Assembly (NCBI GenBank): GCA_003864495.1
Contig: ML133471.1
Location: 1,398,001 to 1,462,000 of the forward strand
DNA length: 64,000 bases
Reading direction: 5' to 3'
Source: Nemopilema nomurai
Taxonomy: Eukaryota; Cnidaria; Scyphozoa; Rhizostomeae; Rhizostomatidae
Shown here one piece after another: positions 1 to 12,900 of the stretch; the first letter of the stretch is position 1; every line of letters starts with the position of its first letter. The notes under the pieces are model-generated. The model was given only the letters and a program-made list of their open reading frames with translations, was not told where the DNA came from and made no database searches. The position numbers and the translations under genes are program-made.

Positions 1-771
1 AGGAAAAAAGCAAGAAGTCAGGATGGACGTACATCCAGCTTGTTTTTAGAAACTAACACTGGATAATTATGTAGCAGAGTTTAGTAGTAGAACATTACAT
101 TTAGAGCCTAGACCTTCAAGGATTCGTCGCGATAAGGAGAGCTGTTGGAAGCAAAAAAGCAAAAATGGTGGCTATCAACTGCATTTCTTGTTTGACTTGA
201 CGTGTAGCAGAAAATGGCTACCACGACTTGACAAGAATTTTAATCCCGATGCAAGGGATGAAGACGTTACGGAAACACAACTTATTATAAGTTCTGTTTT
301 GTGCACCACCGTCTGTCAGATTTAGGCCAGTTTTGAATTTTAGAAAATGGATCATGGAATATTTACGAGCCGCAATGTGGCCTATTCAACTAAGTAATTT
401 GGAGCCAGTGTATGATTTGCTTGATAAATATTTTCACAAAAGCCCCTTTACCTGCAAAGTAGCTTCTTTTCTTCTGCATCCCATCAGCTTTTTTTGCAAT
501 GCTGGTAAAAACTCAAAGTCGTATGTTTTATGCGAGACATTAAATAGTTGATGATATATTTCACGGATAACATATACAAGTGATATAAGACAACATATTT
601 TAAGGTTCGAAGACACTTCTATTTTTCTACTGCTACTGTTCATAAGTGACATAAAACTACCTGGCTAAGGTGGCTGTATCAGCAAAAGACCTGTTCACCT
701 TGGCAGCGAAAAAGTCAGAATCACTCTTTGCTTTCGAATCTCTGTGCGGTTGTGTCCTGCTTTAAGCGAGT
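1..771. other. Sequence downstream of the Cys-loop receptor gene; no gene seen
   Basis: Six-frame reading gives only short frames (about 72 codons at most) with no recognisable domain. The segment lies 3' of the minus-strand receptor gene that ends at 772 and presumably contains its transcription end and intergenic DNA. I see no tandem repeat or RNA gene here. Confidence 0.5.
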
Positions 772-776
772 TTATT
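771..776 (-). promoter_or_regulatory. AATAAA polyadenylation signal overlapping the receptor stop codon
   Basis: On the minus strand the bases read AATAAA, and the TAA at 774-772 is the receptor stop codon. If this signal is used, cleavage would fall 10-30 bases further on and leave a very short 3' UTR. The hexamer is directly visible; its use is inferred. Confidence 0.4.
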
Positions 777-3700
777 TACTGAAAGTGAAGTATTGTATTA
801 TATTTTTTTGAAAGAATTGGCAAGCTATGTTTTTTGCTGGTGAATCATTGCCAAAATAGAGGATTCCAAACCCCATTATGAGCACTGCCAATGATGCAAG
901 CGCCAGAATCATGGCAAAGATGTCAAGAATCTTGATTGCTGAACCGTAGCTTTTCTCTTCTACCTCCTCACCCTTTTTTTCTGAATTGTCAGCTTCCTGA
1001 TCTGGTTTGATTGCCACCAGGGAGGGATCGTCCTCGATGACGTCATTTTTGCCGGCATCATCTACTTTCATTTTTCTTCGGGATGCTGCGTGACTTTTGA
1101 TCTTCCTCCACACCCACGAGATGATCAGGGACAGCGCCCCCAAGACGTAGAACAAGATGAAGACGAACTTCTTGCTCGGTTTCTTCTTCCGTATGGTTTT
1201 GTTTGCCCAGTTCAGACAGATGGCGGCGATGATTATCTGCAGGACGGTGGATAGGAGAATGATCATGTTCATAATCACCACGATCGGGTAGTTCTTCGAA
1301 TTGTTAGGCACGTGCTTGAAAACCGTCTCCAGGGTGATCATTATGCTTAGCAAACAGGAGAGCAGCATGGCGATTCGGTCCCCGGTATTGGCGGGAAGGA
1401 AGACTGAGCTAATCGACAGCAGGCCAAGAAGGGCCATGGGAAACAGCAACGAGATCATGTAAAACTCGTGCTGTCTTTCGACGTTGATTTCGAAGAGCAG
1501 GCTTCGGAGAACAGGCCAATCCCCTGAATCTGGAAAGACCAGTTGGCTTCCTTTTGGTTCTGCAAGGGACAATTTGTCATGTGACGGTTTCAAAATGGAG
1601 AACGTTTATCATTTACATGCAACTGTTGTGAGTTACAAACTTCTATTTACCTACTTTGCATTCAGTTTAGCAGAAACTTTTGCAAAACAAAACTCAATTC
1701 ATTAAATCAAGCTTGATTGTTGTAGATCTATTTCTTAATTTTTGCTTCTGAATTGATATCTATTTTGAGCATGTTACATATCTTGCTTTCTAGCATGATT
1801 GGCTGCAAGAACGTTATTCAATATGCTGTATTAGGTGTTCAGTAAACAAATGAATCAGCATCTACTTGTAAAGCCTCAGGAACAAAGAGAGAACGTCTAC
1901 AGATTGCAATCGCCATTATCATCTTTAAATACGTGTAAAGTAAGTTCAACAATTAATTATACTAATATCATTTTCATTAAATTGAAAAAATACTTGTAGA
2001 AACCTGGATTGATTAATGGATAATTTGGAATTCAAAAAACAGAGTGTTATTCTCAACCACTATCACAAAGACTTACCAAATGACTTGACATTCCAAGTAC
2101 CAAACTTGAGCAAAGTTCTTTCTTTTATACCCCCTGCCTCCAGAATCGTCGAGCTGGCGTTGATGCGCTTTAGCACTACCGTGAGGTTGCAGCTGTACTT
2201 GTCCATAGGAAACAGACACGCATCGTCGGCGCACGCCAGTCTCACTTTTCTGTAGAGTGACAAACGGTGCTCCCCATTGTTGGTTAGATACACCGTGTCG
2301 CCATGTGCAGCTTCAATGTCAATCATGTTGAGGCTGAAAATGTTGAAAAGTCGAAATAACTGGCGATAATGCAAGTGGCGATAATACTGAAGAAAGACTT
2401 TGTAGACCCTTTTTACATACACACTACTAATACCCTTTCTCTAGCATTTTCGAAATTACTCCATTCTAATTTGCGCATTATTTCTGTCATGTATCTTTTC
2501 ATACTGTCTGGGTAACGACCCAAAGCGGCTTCTGATAGAAGATTGTACATTCGCTCCGTTAAATCTTGTTGCCCATCTTCGAGCTTACATCAAATAGCGC
2601 GGTATTTCAGCGCTTACAAACCTTTCTTTTACTTCAAACTTGGGGGTCCATACACTTGAGGCATCCACCGCCAGCCTTGAGATACCGAAGGCACTCGCAT
2701 TCCAGTGAAGTAAGCTGCTTTGCCATTCCTGAGGAAGAATAAAAACAAGGCGTCAGGCCTTTGGTAAAGAGTCACCCTGGGAGTCACATCCTGTAGTGGC
2801 AGCATTATGAAGTGGACTGATGCTTTAAAAGTGTCATTGTGCTTTTTGATCTAGAACTTGACTGTTCAAGTACTAAGACAATATGCCCTAACAGATGCAT
2901 TTTCCCAAGGACTACCTGTGGAAGGACGAGCAACTGTTGTTGCCTCAACAAGTTCCATGTTGGCTTCTAATCACTCCGTATGTTATGCATCCAAGTACAA
3001 AATCATTATAACACCTACAATCGGGACTGGATTAACGATTCTTACTAAAGACTCTGTTTGGTGCCCAAATAGCATCAAGAGAAACTTTGAAACCCTGTGA
3101 CACTTTGACAATTGAAGTTTGCGTTCCCGAACAGTTACTTCCCATCTCAAATCACAATCTCAAAGTTTATCATAAAATTGATAAGTATGATATGATCACT
3201 AAATTTTACGGAATGTATTTGGAAGTCAGTTTTCATTTCCTCATTTATAGGAGTTTGGCCTCTCGTTTCGCTTTATTTGTGTTTGATTTTTCACCAATAT
3301 TATGTTATTTGCTATAGGTCTCTTTCTTTAGATCTCGATCTTTCTGCAATATTATGTTATTTGCTATAGTTCCCGATCATCGGTGTGCAGTTTTCAAAGA
3401 CTGGCAGACTTGAATCAGCTCACTGGATGCCCAACCGCCCTAGCTTCAATTTTTTGTAATGATTTAAGGTATAAGAAGAAAGTGCCATACTTACTGCATC
3501 GAACCTCAATAGAAGGGTGGCTTCGTTTTCGCTTGGATTCTAGAATTACACAATTACGTCACAATAGTCAACCTTGAAAAATCATGAAGAAGTATGTTGA
3601 ACTGCATTTATATTTGTCAATGCAAGTTATTAAATTGTCTGCTGGAATTTTGCATTATTATTTTGGTCCTCTAATTGTAGAGCAATTGTCATTTGCTGAG

Positions 3701-4989
3701 TCAGATGTTTGTAATTCTAAACACTGATTTTGTAGTTTGCACTAGCATCACAAAGAAGCTTCATGTGTTGTTTGAATGCCAATCCAGACAATATGCAGTC
3801 ATGCATTATGACATCAATTCATGAGGCAAATACTCGTGCAATTTAGATCATGTCTCCTAAAGTGTTTTATTTCAAACAACAGCTAGGAGTCTTACAATGT
3901 CTTCAATATTCTTTATTTCCACTTTGAGCTTTATCTTGACCTTGTCTTCGTCCGTGCTATTCATCTTAGGAAAGATCCTACTGAAGTTGCGATTGCAGGC
4001 AAAGAGATGGGTGATAAGGCTCTCTTCCTGCGTTTTCTCCGATGTGCACGCATTCAGTACTCCATCTAAAATTGTTGAACGTCAATAAATTACTGGGACT
4101 TGTCACTCTATTTTCAAAGCATAAATTGATGTTATGATTAAACAGTGGTGAATTAGGCTACTGCAGCTGCATTGGAAAATAACTTAATAAAATAAAACTT
4201 AATAAAAGAGAGTGTTGATTTACGCCCCCGGGCAAAACTCCCAGTCTTAATGTTCACTAAACTTGTCAGCTTTCGTAGCTGTTGCTCTGTCCTCATCTTT
4301 AAAATCCCAATTTTTTTAAATTTCAGAGATATAATTACTAGTGAAACATCATATTCTCTGTGATAGTGAGAAAAATCCTGTTCACAGCTATAATTCAATA
4401 TGAAAAAGTACGTTTTGTGTGACTCCATGAGTATGTCAAGTTGTTGAAGGAGTCTACAGAAAATCTGAAGGGTAGGATATTGCTATGAAAGAAAAACTCA
4501 TCAACATACAAGTGAGTTGTTGCACTGTGTTGTGTTAATATGCTTTAGACAACATAAGTGGGAAAAGGATTATTCTAACTGACTAGATTGACAATATAGT
4601 GCAAATAGACAAGTTTGAATACAAGATTTTCAGTATGCGTGAAAGTCAATTGGAAAGGTCAGATACAAAGATTATTTTGCAAATAGTCGTAGATTTCAAT
4701 CTCTAAATCTGACCCGAATACAAAGTTAAAAAAGAATGGCATTCACAGAAACAATGCTATCAGTTGTGACATAAAATGACAGCATGAGGTTGCATTATCA
4801 ATAGGAAACGTTTTGGGGCAAACGGCTTATACCAAGCTCTTGAGTTTGATAACAGAGTCGATTATCTTATCTAAACTTCCATCTCTTATAACAAATCATC
4901 TAGTAGCTGACCAATAAAAGCTCACCGCAGGCCAAACTTCTTTGTGCAGCCAAAAGAACGGCGATAATGAGCATTTTGCGGAAGAGCAT
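772..4989 (-). CDS. Cys-loop (nicotinic acetylcholine receptor-like) ligand-gated ion channel subunit
   Basis: A pentameric plasma-membrane ion channel subunit. Exons seen on the minus strand: 4989-4926 (hydrophobic signal peptide; ATG at 4989 or 4974), 4065-3896 (N-terminal helix, EESLITHLF), 2728-2622 (EWQSSLLHWN, matching the nAChR 'EWxDxxLxWN' block), 2333-2077 (Cys-loop C-x13-C with a central FPMD, then KFGTW) and 1559-772 (M1-M4 and stop). All junctions shown are GT-AG and phases agree. The 3896 and 2728 ends are both phase 0, so the small exon that nAChR genes have here (3n bases) is missing from my model. The last exon encodes M1, M2 preceded by PANTGDRI (cation-type, no PAR motif), M3, a basic then acidic M3-M4 loop and M4. 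Loop C has no vicinal cysteines, so this is not an alpha-type agonist face. Ligand unknown. Confidence 0.85.
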
Positions 4990-6964
4990 TATTGCACGGG
5001 TCCTCTCACTTCCAGCCGCAGTTCTTCAGGTGTATGTATACCTTGTGCAATCTCACTTTAACACTTTTACCACGAGTCTGTCAACCCGCGGCCAGAGCGA
5101 ACACATACTTAATAATTCATTTGTTGTCAAATACAGTCATCACTTACAATGGTAAAATACCGCATCAAAGTAAGATGTTCTAGCTCTCACTAGCACCGAA
5201 GCACTATGTTAAGGATAATCAGTTCATTTTACGTAGATTTTAATTGATAAATATTGAAGCAAGAGCAGCTGGCCCTTCCCGCCGTTTTCTGATGAAAATT
5301 ATGCATTGGAAGTAAATTAGACAGCACTGAGGGCGTTCAGTGTAAACAATGTGCATAGTTTCAAAGACAATGAGATGGAAGTTTATCTAAACAATTGTAA
5401 AAGAATAATATTTACGGTCAACTTTAGCAGTCAGATTTCAAAAAGCAATAATGCGCAATTTACAACAGTTAATTGCATACCATACCATTACATATCATAC
5501 TTTATAATACCATACAATACCTTACCATGCCATACCAAACTATACCACGCAATACTTTACCATGCCATACCAAACTATACCATACCGTACCATACCTTAC
5601 CGTACCATATCATACTATACCATACCATGCCATACCATCCCATACAACAGTACCATTGGAAGAAAATTCATATTGCAGGAGGGGGGCTATGGCTGCCAAT
5701 TGTATTTCTCCTCATTCAGCATTCCGTTATAAAGGTAACATACTGCTGTTTGACAAACATTGGAAGGGGGGGGGGGAACTTTAGCAACCACACGGTTCCG
5801 ACGGGCTTGTGCAATAACACACCGTATAATGTCGTCATTGGCAGAGTTTTTTGTAATTGAGTTAGCGATATTTTATTGCTGCTTCCAGCATTTAATATTT
5901 TTTGCACAGAAATTCAACATTATTTGGCTCAAACAGGAACATACTGCCTCAATTCCAAGCAAAGTATTGGTTTACTCTCTTCGGATAGCAAACGAAGCTT
6001 TCCTGAATGCCGACCTCAGCAAAGATGAATCAAAGGTGCCACGAGGGTTCGAATAATCGCGCCACCATTTTGCGTTTTATGCCGAGAGTGAGGTCAATTC
6101 GGAAGTACAGTAGGTTCTTCTGAATAGGAGACAGGCACGGCGCCAGGGGGGTGCTGAACCCCTCTCCACTTTTTCAGAGATCAATATTTTTTTACCGTCC
6201 TTTCTATTATTTTTTGTTACAGAGTATTAGAGATGTTTTACTCTTTTATTTATTCACTAACTTTTTGCGGTACATTCCCATTATTTGTCTCTAGTTTGCA
6301 TCGATTCAGGAGATAAATCTCATTGCAGTGTAATTTTTGATGTGTAACCATGGCCGACTGAAAATACTCGAGAAAAAGGAGGTGCACAGGAAGTGTTTTC
6401 AGGAAGTAAAGTTCTCTCAGTCAATTCAACATCATTGAGATTTGCAATGAGAACCATTTCTCCCTTTCCCCAACGTCTATCAACAGAGCGCAACTTCTAG
6501 AGATCAGATTGTCTAGCAAAGCCAAGCATTATCGAGAAATGTAGAAAAAATTTCATCTCAGATGCCAAATATAAGATCATTCACACCTCTGCCTTATAAC
6601 TTTCTCACATTGTGAGTCACAAACCATACATATGATGCAAATTCCCCCTCGATGGGCTAGGAAGCTCACGATTCCTGAATCCAACCCTGTTGTAAGGCCA
6701 TCAACAAGATGCCACTCCAGCCGGTTGAATTCCCATCTGAGCAACCAGTAAACTGTTATTTGCATTGAAATTTGAAGTTATTTACTTTAACGATGTCCAA
6801 CTAAGGCCGCCAAACTTCGTTTAAGTTCTCCCCCGTCTCTGTCATCTGCAGAACATTGGTGAACCACCATCTCCCCTGGCGCGTTGGTTTTCACTCAGCA
6901 TTTGTCCTTGGCATCGTCGTCTGTGGCGAGTTGAGCGGCTAAACCTAAACGGGTCCGGTACAAA
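4990..6964. other. Intergenic region between two divergent genes
   Basis: This 2 kb lies between the 5' end of the minus-strand Cys-loop receptor and the 5' end of the plus-strand carboxypeptidase, so it should hold both promoters. I recognise no gene. It contains a TACCA-type tandem repeat (5470-5652) and an 11-base G run (5766-5776). The 169-codon frame at 5351-5860 is mostly translated repeat. Confidence 0.5.
5470..5652. repeat. Degenerate CATAC/CATAC-CATAC tandem repeat
   Basis: About 180 bases of imperfect short units of the type 'ataccatacc', with variants (catacaatac, cataccaaac, catatcatac). It lies in the intergenic region upstream of the carboxypeptidase gene. The repeat keeps several frames open, which produces misleading ORFs here. 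Confidence 0.85.
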
Positions 6965-9900
6965 ATGTCGCTTGTGGATAATCTTGGGGGCCGAACTCGA
7001 ATAGTGGTGATCGTCATTGTGTGTATTGTGGCCCTGATTATTGGCGCACTGATCGGTGTAGGAATCTACGCTGCAGCAGGATGCAAAAGTGAAGAGAAGA
7101 CTAGTCAGGCCATGCGAGCACAAGATCCCAAAGCCGAGGAGGCGAAGCAGTTTGGAAAACATGCAACCATATTAGATGAAATGAAGGCGGAAAGCATCCG
7201 TGATTATCTGAAGTGAGTGGCCATGTTTACAGCAGCTGATATCAAGGATCGCATTACTTGATATTTTAAATTAGTTCATGCTGGTGATCACAATGTTGCA
7301 AGGTTTTCATTTGTCACATGTGATACCGACGGACGACCTTGTAATCTCATACTGGGAATAACAAAGGCGCTAAGAAGGGTCTTGGAAAAACCAGTGTTGC
7401 CAATTTGAAAATACTTGTTACCAAAACAGGAAAAAATGGGACGACCTCATTTCTGTTTCGTTTTACTAGAACAAAGCAGTGGTTACAGCACTGCACGAAA
7501 TAACAAGGCTTGGTGCAGTTTTTGAAGCTTTCCAATATTTCTCACACCCCCAAGTCGATTTTCCCTTTTCTAAAACAAATATTGGTTCAACATTTATTTC
7601 AACTATTTCCAAAGTCATGAATTCAACTTTGCAGTACTTTCCAGCATCTATTTTTACAACGGGCGACATATTAATCGCTAAGCCAAAAAGGCTTTGTCTT
7701 GAATTGTATTGGTATTAATTGCGTTTTGCGTAAGGATTAAGAAAACTTTTGTCCTGAATTCGATAAGTTTTACACCGTAGTGAAGTTTTCAAGAAACCGG
7801 ACGGGAGGCTTATTCGACGTATTCTAAGTTTACCTTCCGTCTCTAACCGGCTGCATACCCTTCAATACCTGGTTCCAGGTTCCGGAGCCAAGCTCTCGGG
7901 GCGGGCCCTTTTGCGCCGCAGTCGAAATATCTAACTGTAAGACTTATAATTTGCGGGCCCCGGACCTTTACGCCGTTTGGTTCTACGCTCCTGTCTGGTT
8001 CTCATATTGCCTCGAACAACCCACGTAACCTCGCCTCGGTACCTTCATTCGAACGTGAACACTTTTCGCCGACCTTGTGTATGCGCCTCCGTCACAAGGT
8101 GCTGTGAGCAAACAAGGCGGCAAATCCCTGACGAGTTCGACTCCTTCACAGTGGCGACTAGGATGCATTGCTTACATTTTTCTAAACCCAAATTTCCTTT
8201 TTTCTTCTTTTTGGCAAAATTCCCCCACTAAAGCTCTCAAATATTCTTGCGGTTTTTTTCACATCTACCTGAAAGAACAGCTATTAATCGCTGTTATTGA
8301 CATCCAGCAAATTTCTATTGATGTCATCATCACCTTTTACCTTTAAAACCGCCAATTCCATATAACATATAATTGATGGGAATTAAGAGGCATGGAAAAT
8401 GGTGAGTATATAGACCAATTTTTCATGTATCTTCAAAATCTTCAATTTAGCTTGAATCTTACTTCCCTTTTCCTTACAGTTTTCATTTCCTTCCTCTTTA
8501 TTTCTAAATGCCAAAATTTCCTTACGAGTGGATGCACCAGTGAAGAGATTAGACTCTGATTAACTGACAGGCTGAGAACGCATGACAACAAACGAGTCGC
8601 TACACTGTCATCGTTAAAGTAGAGAAGAATTAAATTATTATTTAGTGAAATCTTTTAAACTGTAATTTTGTCCTCTAAAGGTATACAAGTCAACAAGTCA
8701 CTTTGGTTCTTTTGCTTCCCTTTTTGTTAACTTTTTTCGTGCGCATACACCTTGCCACGCTTTTTCAATACGCACACACACAGAAGGAACATCGTTCGAA
8801 GCAGAAAATACCTAGTATGTTGAGTAAATGTTGAGTGCAAAGAGTCACGAATGGCTGAAAAGTTTAAAACAGGTTCGCCGCACACTTGTGTTGTCTGCTC
8901 AGCACGCTGCCGCGAATGGCGTTTAGCAAGCAGAAAGCTCCAGAGTGCGCCAATCACTATCAAATCACTTAGGGTCGGAGGGGCGATTGGTTTGAGAAGA
9001 TGGTCGAAAAGGACAGTATCAACTGTCAGTTACGTCTTAAAAGTGAGCGTGCAGCATATACTGGAAAGCGCGATGGGGATTCCCCGACAGTGTTTATTTG
9101 AATGTTGGATTTCTGTTTTAGCTATTGGTTGCTACAGTAAATTCCCGCATATAAGAACCTACTTTTTTGAGGTTCAGGCTGAACTAGGTTCTTCTTGAAA
9201 GATACTTTAATTAATTTTAGGATATGAAGATTCTTATTCCAAGGACTTCTTACTTAAAATGTTAGGATTCATCATAAAGAGATGCATTCAACACCGTTTT
9301 TCCTTTTAGCAATCTAATGACAAAATTACCAGCTCTAAGCTCAGAATCTCAACAAAATCATTAGCTACTACATAGGAGGGGGTGTTCATGATCTATAAGT
9401 ACAGCCTTGTCAGACTAGCGACTCTAATGCTGTTGTGAGATTTGCAAAAAGGATGTTACACAAACAAAGGATGCTTCAGTTGGTACAGTTGGTATGTGTA
9501 CAAGCGATGTTTCGTTGACAAACTTTCTTGCAAAGCTGAAGTGTTCTCAAGCCCATCCACAAGCCTGCCCTCGTAGACACTGCTGCTGAGAAAACAAGTT
9601 TGATTTGTTAAGGAGGCTCGTTGGCATGCTTGGAAACAGGAAGGTCTGGCACTAGTGATTTGCCAAGCTGAATAGAGACGAAGCGAGATAATCAAAGGAA
9701 TAGGCGACGCTAAGAACCCCAGAGTTCCGATTAAGAACTTGAAGGATGCCGTCATCATGCTCTTGGTCAGAGTGATTCTGTAATCAAAGCCAACAGTATC
9801 ATGCCAATTTGCATTCATTATGGCATCACAGCTGTCAAAACAGCCGTCACGGCCCTAAATTCGCTAGAGCCTGTTGGATAGGTAGCTTTGAAGATTCCTT

Positions 9901-12900
9901 TTTGATAAATGCATCCCTGGAGTGATTCCTGTGCTATTGTTTCATCCTTAGAGTGTTTCTAAACATCAATTTTTTGCTTCTTATTATATAGCTATTGCGA
10001 GAAAATCACGTTCTTGCTCTCAGTTTTAGGAGGTATAGAGCTGGATTTTCTGACTTTTCAATAAGCAAAGTTGCGTATGAGCACGACGGTAAATATAGTA
10101 AGGATAATGTAGTGAGAACCCCTCTTCGACCCCTGCCGCGCTTTGCAAACTAGGCTTTTTATTGCCAGTCAACTAAATGCCTGTTTGTTAATCCAATTAA
10201 GGCGCCTTTCTTCGATGATCAAGTGGATAATTCACTTTTGCGTCATTGCCTCTTTTCTATAGGGTTGGACCTTTAAAATATTTATTGCCTTGCTTTAATC
10301 TCTCATCAGCCAAATTTTTTGTGGAAAGTGGACTCAGGTGGAAAGTGCATTTCAAAATACACTGCATTGTCTATTGTTAACGTTCCAAAACTTTCAATAT
10401 GAATTTTGGGCCAGCATGTATGAGCAGGGTTTCAAGCTTCCCCCAACTCCGGCGGTTTCATCCAAAAGAATGACATTTGCGATTCTTCTGTTTAGATATT
10501 TAACAAAAGAACCCCACCTGGCTGGGACTGATGGCTCAAAGAAGCAAGCTGACTTTGTGGCACGGAAGTGGCGAGAATTTGGTTTCGACAAGGTGAAAAC
10601 TGACATGTACACAATCCTCTTGTCATACCCGGAGAAGCCTGGAGAAGTTGCAGTTAGGTGGGCGAACGGCTCATTTATCGACAGCTATAAAGTGATAGAG
10701 CCGAGTGTCTCTCCTGATGAGAATGTCAGCATTATAGTGCCACCGTTCCATGCATTTTCACCCAGCGGATCAGTTAATGTAAGTTTTCACCTAGCGAACC
10801 CTAGCAGAATTTGACTTTGTAGATATGGTCACTAGTTTCGGGAGTGAATATCGATACAGTCGAACTACCGCGGCCTGCCCTCCCTCCCCCTGCTCTCTTT
10901 ACTCCCTCTCTCTGCTCTCCTAATCTCTCTCTCTGCTCTCCATACTCTCTCTCTGCTCTCCATGCTCTCTCTCTCTCAGCTCTCCTTACTCCCTCTCTCT
11001 GCTTCCGTTACTCCCTCTCTCTGCTTCCGTTACTCCCTCTCTCTGTTCCCCTTACTCTCTCTCTCTCTCCATGATCTCCTTATACTCTCTCTATGTATCG
11101 GTCTGATGGTCCTGTCCATCTATCTAATGTCTTCTTTTCTCTTTCTGCTAGTGCAACAATACTAATCTCGTCAGACATGCTTGCGTTTAGACATGCTTGC
11201 GTTTAGACATGCTTGCGTTTAGACATGCTTGCGTTTAGACATGCTTGCGTTTAGACATGCTTGCGTTTAGACATGCTTGCGTTTAGACATGCTTGCGTTT
11301 AGACACGAATAAGCCAAGAAATACGTGGACTGTTCAAGATGCATTCGGCTGCAATTTGCGTTTGCCTCTTTCGCACATTGTCAATGTGAATCTTCCACAG
11401 TCAAGAATAATTTTGATTGTTTGGAAGATCCTGAAAAGATTCAATTGCTTTTTGGCCGTCTTTTTGGTCTGTTTGCAACGAGCCTCGCTCAAAAAGCCAA
11501 TAGAAAAGTAGTTGAATAGTGATAAAGTGAATAGTGATAGTGGTAAAGCAGTCGCCCTGTTACGTGGTTTCCTGCGTATTCACTAACTGCCGTAAGGAAA
11601 GTATCAGCACCAGCAAATGTCCAGATGTTTTTTTAATGGCCTTCCGCTACTCCGATCGTTATCTTACCGAATTCGTGTTTACAAAAATTTCTACTCATTG
11701 CACTCATTGCAATTTGTAAAACATTTACTCCCAACAAAACTGCTGCTTTGATTCATTTGGTACTCTTCTATTTCCGTGCACCTATGTCAAGCCCTTTGCT
11801 TTAAACTTCCAAAAGAAATCATCTTTGCACATTTGCTCGTATTAGTTTTTTTTCGAAGCGCAAGTGCTTCGTAAATGCTTTTGCTTTAAAACTTAAGAAA
11901 AACCAATCTTCTTTCAAAATCACATTTTCCGCCTTCACTCAACTTTCCAGTATCTTTACTCAATCTAGCTAACAGTCTTATTTTGTCGATGAAAAGAAAG
12001 GGCCTACTGAAGTTTGCCGTTTGGTTTTTGCGCATGGGATCCTGAACCGTGCCTCCTTTTCAATGTAGCGAAGTTCATCGTCAAAACGAGCGAGGCTTTT
12101 CACTGGTTGATTTGTGCCCACTTCCCAGCAAATCCTCTTCCTTTAGGAGAACTGATTAAGCTGCTTGTCATAACTGCGTCTGGAGAATAGAGGCTTTTTC
12201 GAAACACCAGCATCCAGAACACACAGACAAGCACGAAAATGCTTCAAACCTTGTGGCTCTCGCGTTAAGGCAGATTCTGTTGAGCACTACTGTTGCCGTT
12301 GATCTCCGTGGCCACCAGAATTTCCGGCCGCGTTCAAAGCTTCATTCGCATGGCATCGACCACTCAAGAATAGTTTTACCTACTCAAAACAAACCTTACT
12401 GTTCGTTTCGTTGTCTTTATCGACTGCCTGTATCCCTTCCTCATTTCGGGGAAAGTAGTAGTGCATTTGGCCTATTTACGTATTTCTCTAGCTGAACCGC
12501 CGTATTTCTCTATTTAGGTAAAATATGATCAAGAGCTTCTTTTTTGAAGTAATAAAGGCTTGAAAGTTATTTGAATGATATTACAATGAGCCTTGCAGTC
12601 AAGGTTCGTTTTGATGGTTTAGCAGCTTGAAGCCTTATTCCGTCATTGTAATTTCTTCTTCCTCTCTAGCGTCCTTGTATGATTCTTACCCATCTTGTGC
12701 ACATGATTCTAATGTGGTAGAAGAACAGTCGTTGAGGTTTTCACGTGTGGAAAGGTGGACGTGTAAAAGTCGTCAGGGCGCAAATTGGTTATGAACCAAC
12801 GGCGGCAAGCCGGGCATGAGACACCAATACTCAAAACGTTTTCCTTCATGTCTTGTCAATCAGCTCTGAAGCGTGAGAAGTTTCTTGATGCTGTTGAGTC

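Noticed and set aside
5351..5860. 169-codon ORF on the plus strand
   Set aside because: Most of it translates the CATAC-type tandem repeat (HTIPYHTLPYH...). No conserved domain or splice context.
6041..6062. GGTTCGAAT-like box B of a tRNA
   Set aside because: No box A or cloverleaf stems at the right distance upstream.
9456..9818. 120-codon minus-strand ORF in intron 1
   Set aside because: No recognisable family, no splice signals that give a model, and length is within chance for this much sequence.
10844..11165. Leu/Ser/Pro-rich ORFs
   Set aside because: Translation of a CT microsatellite inside an intron.
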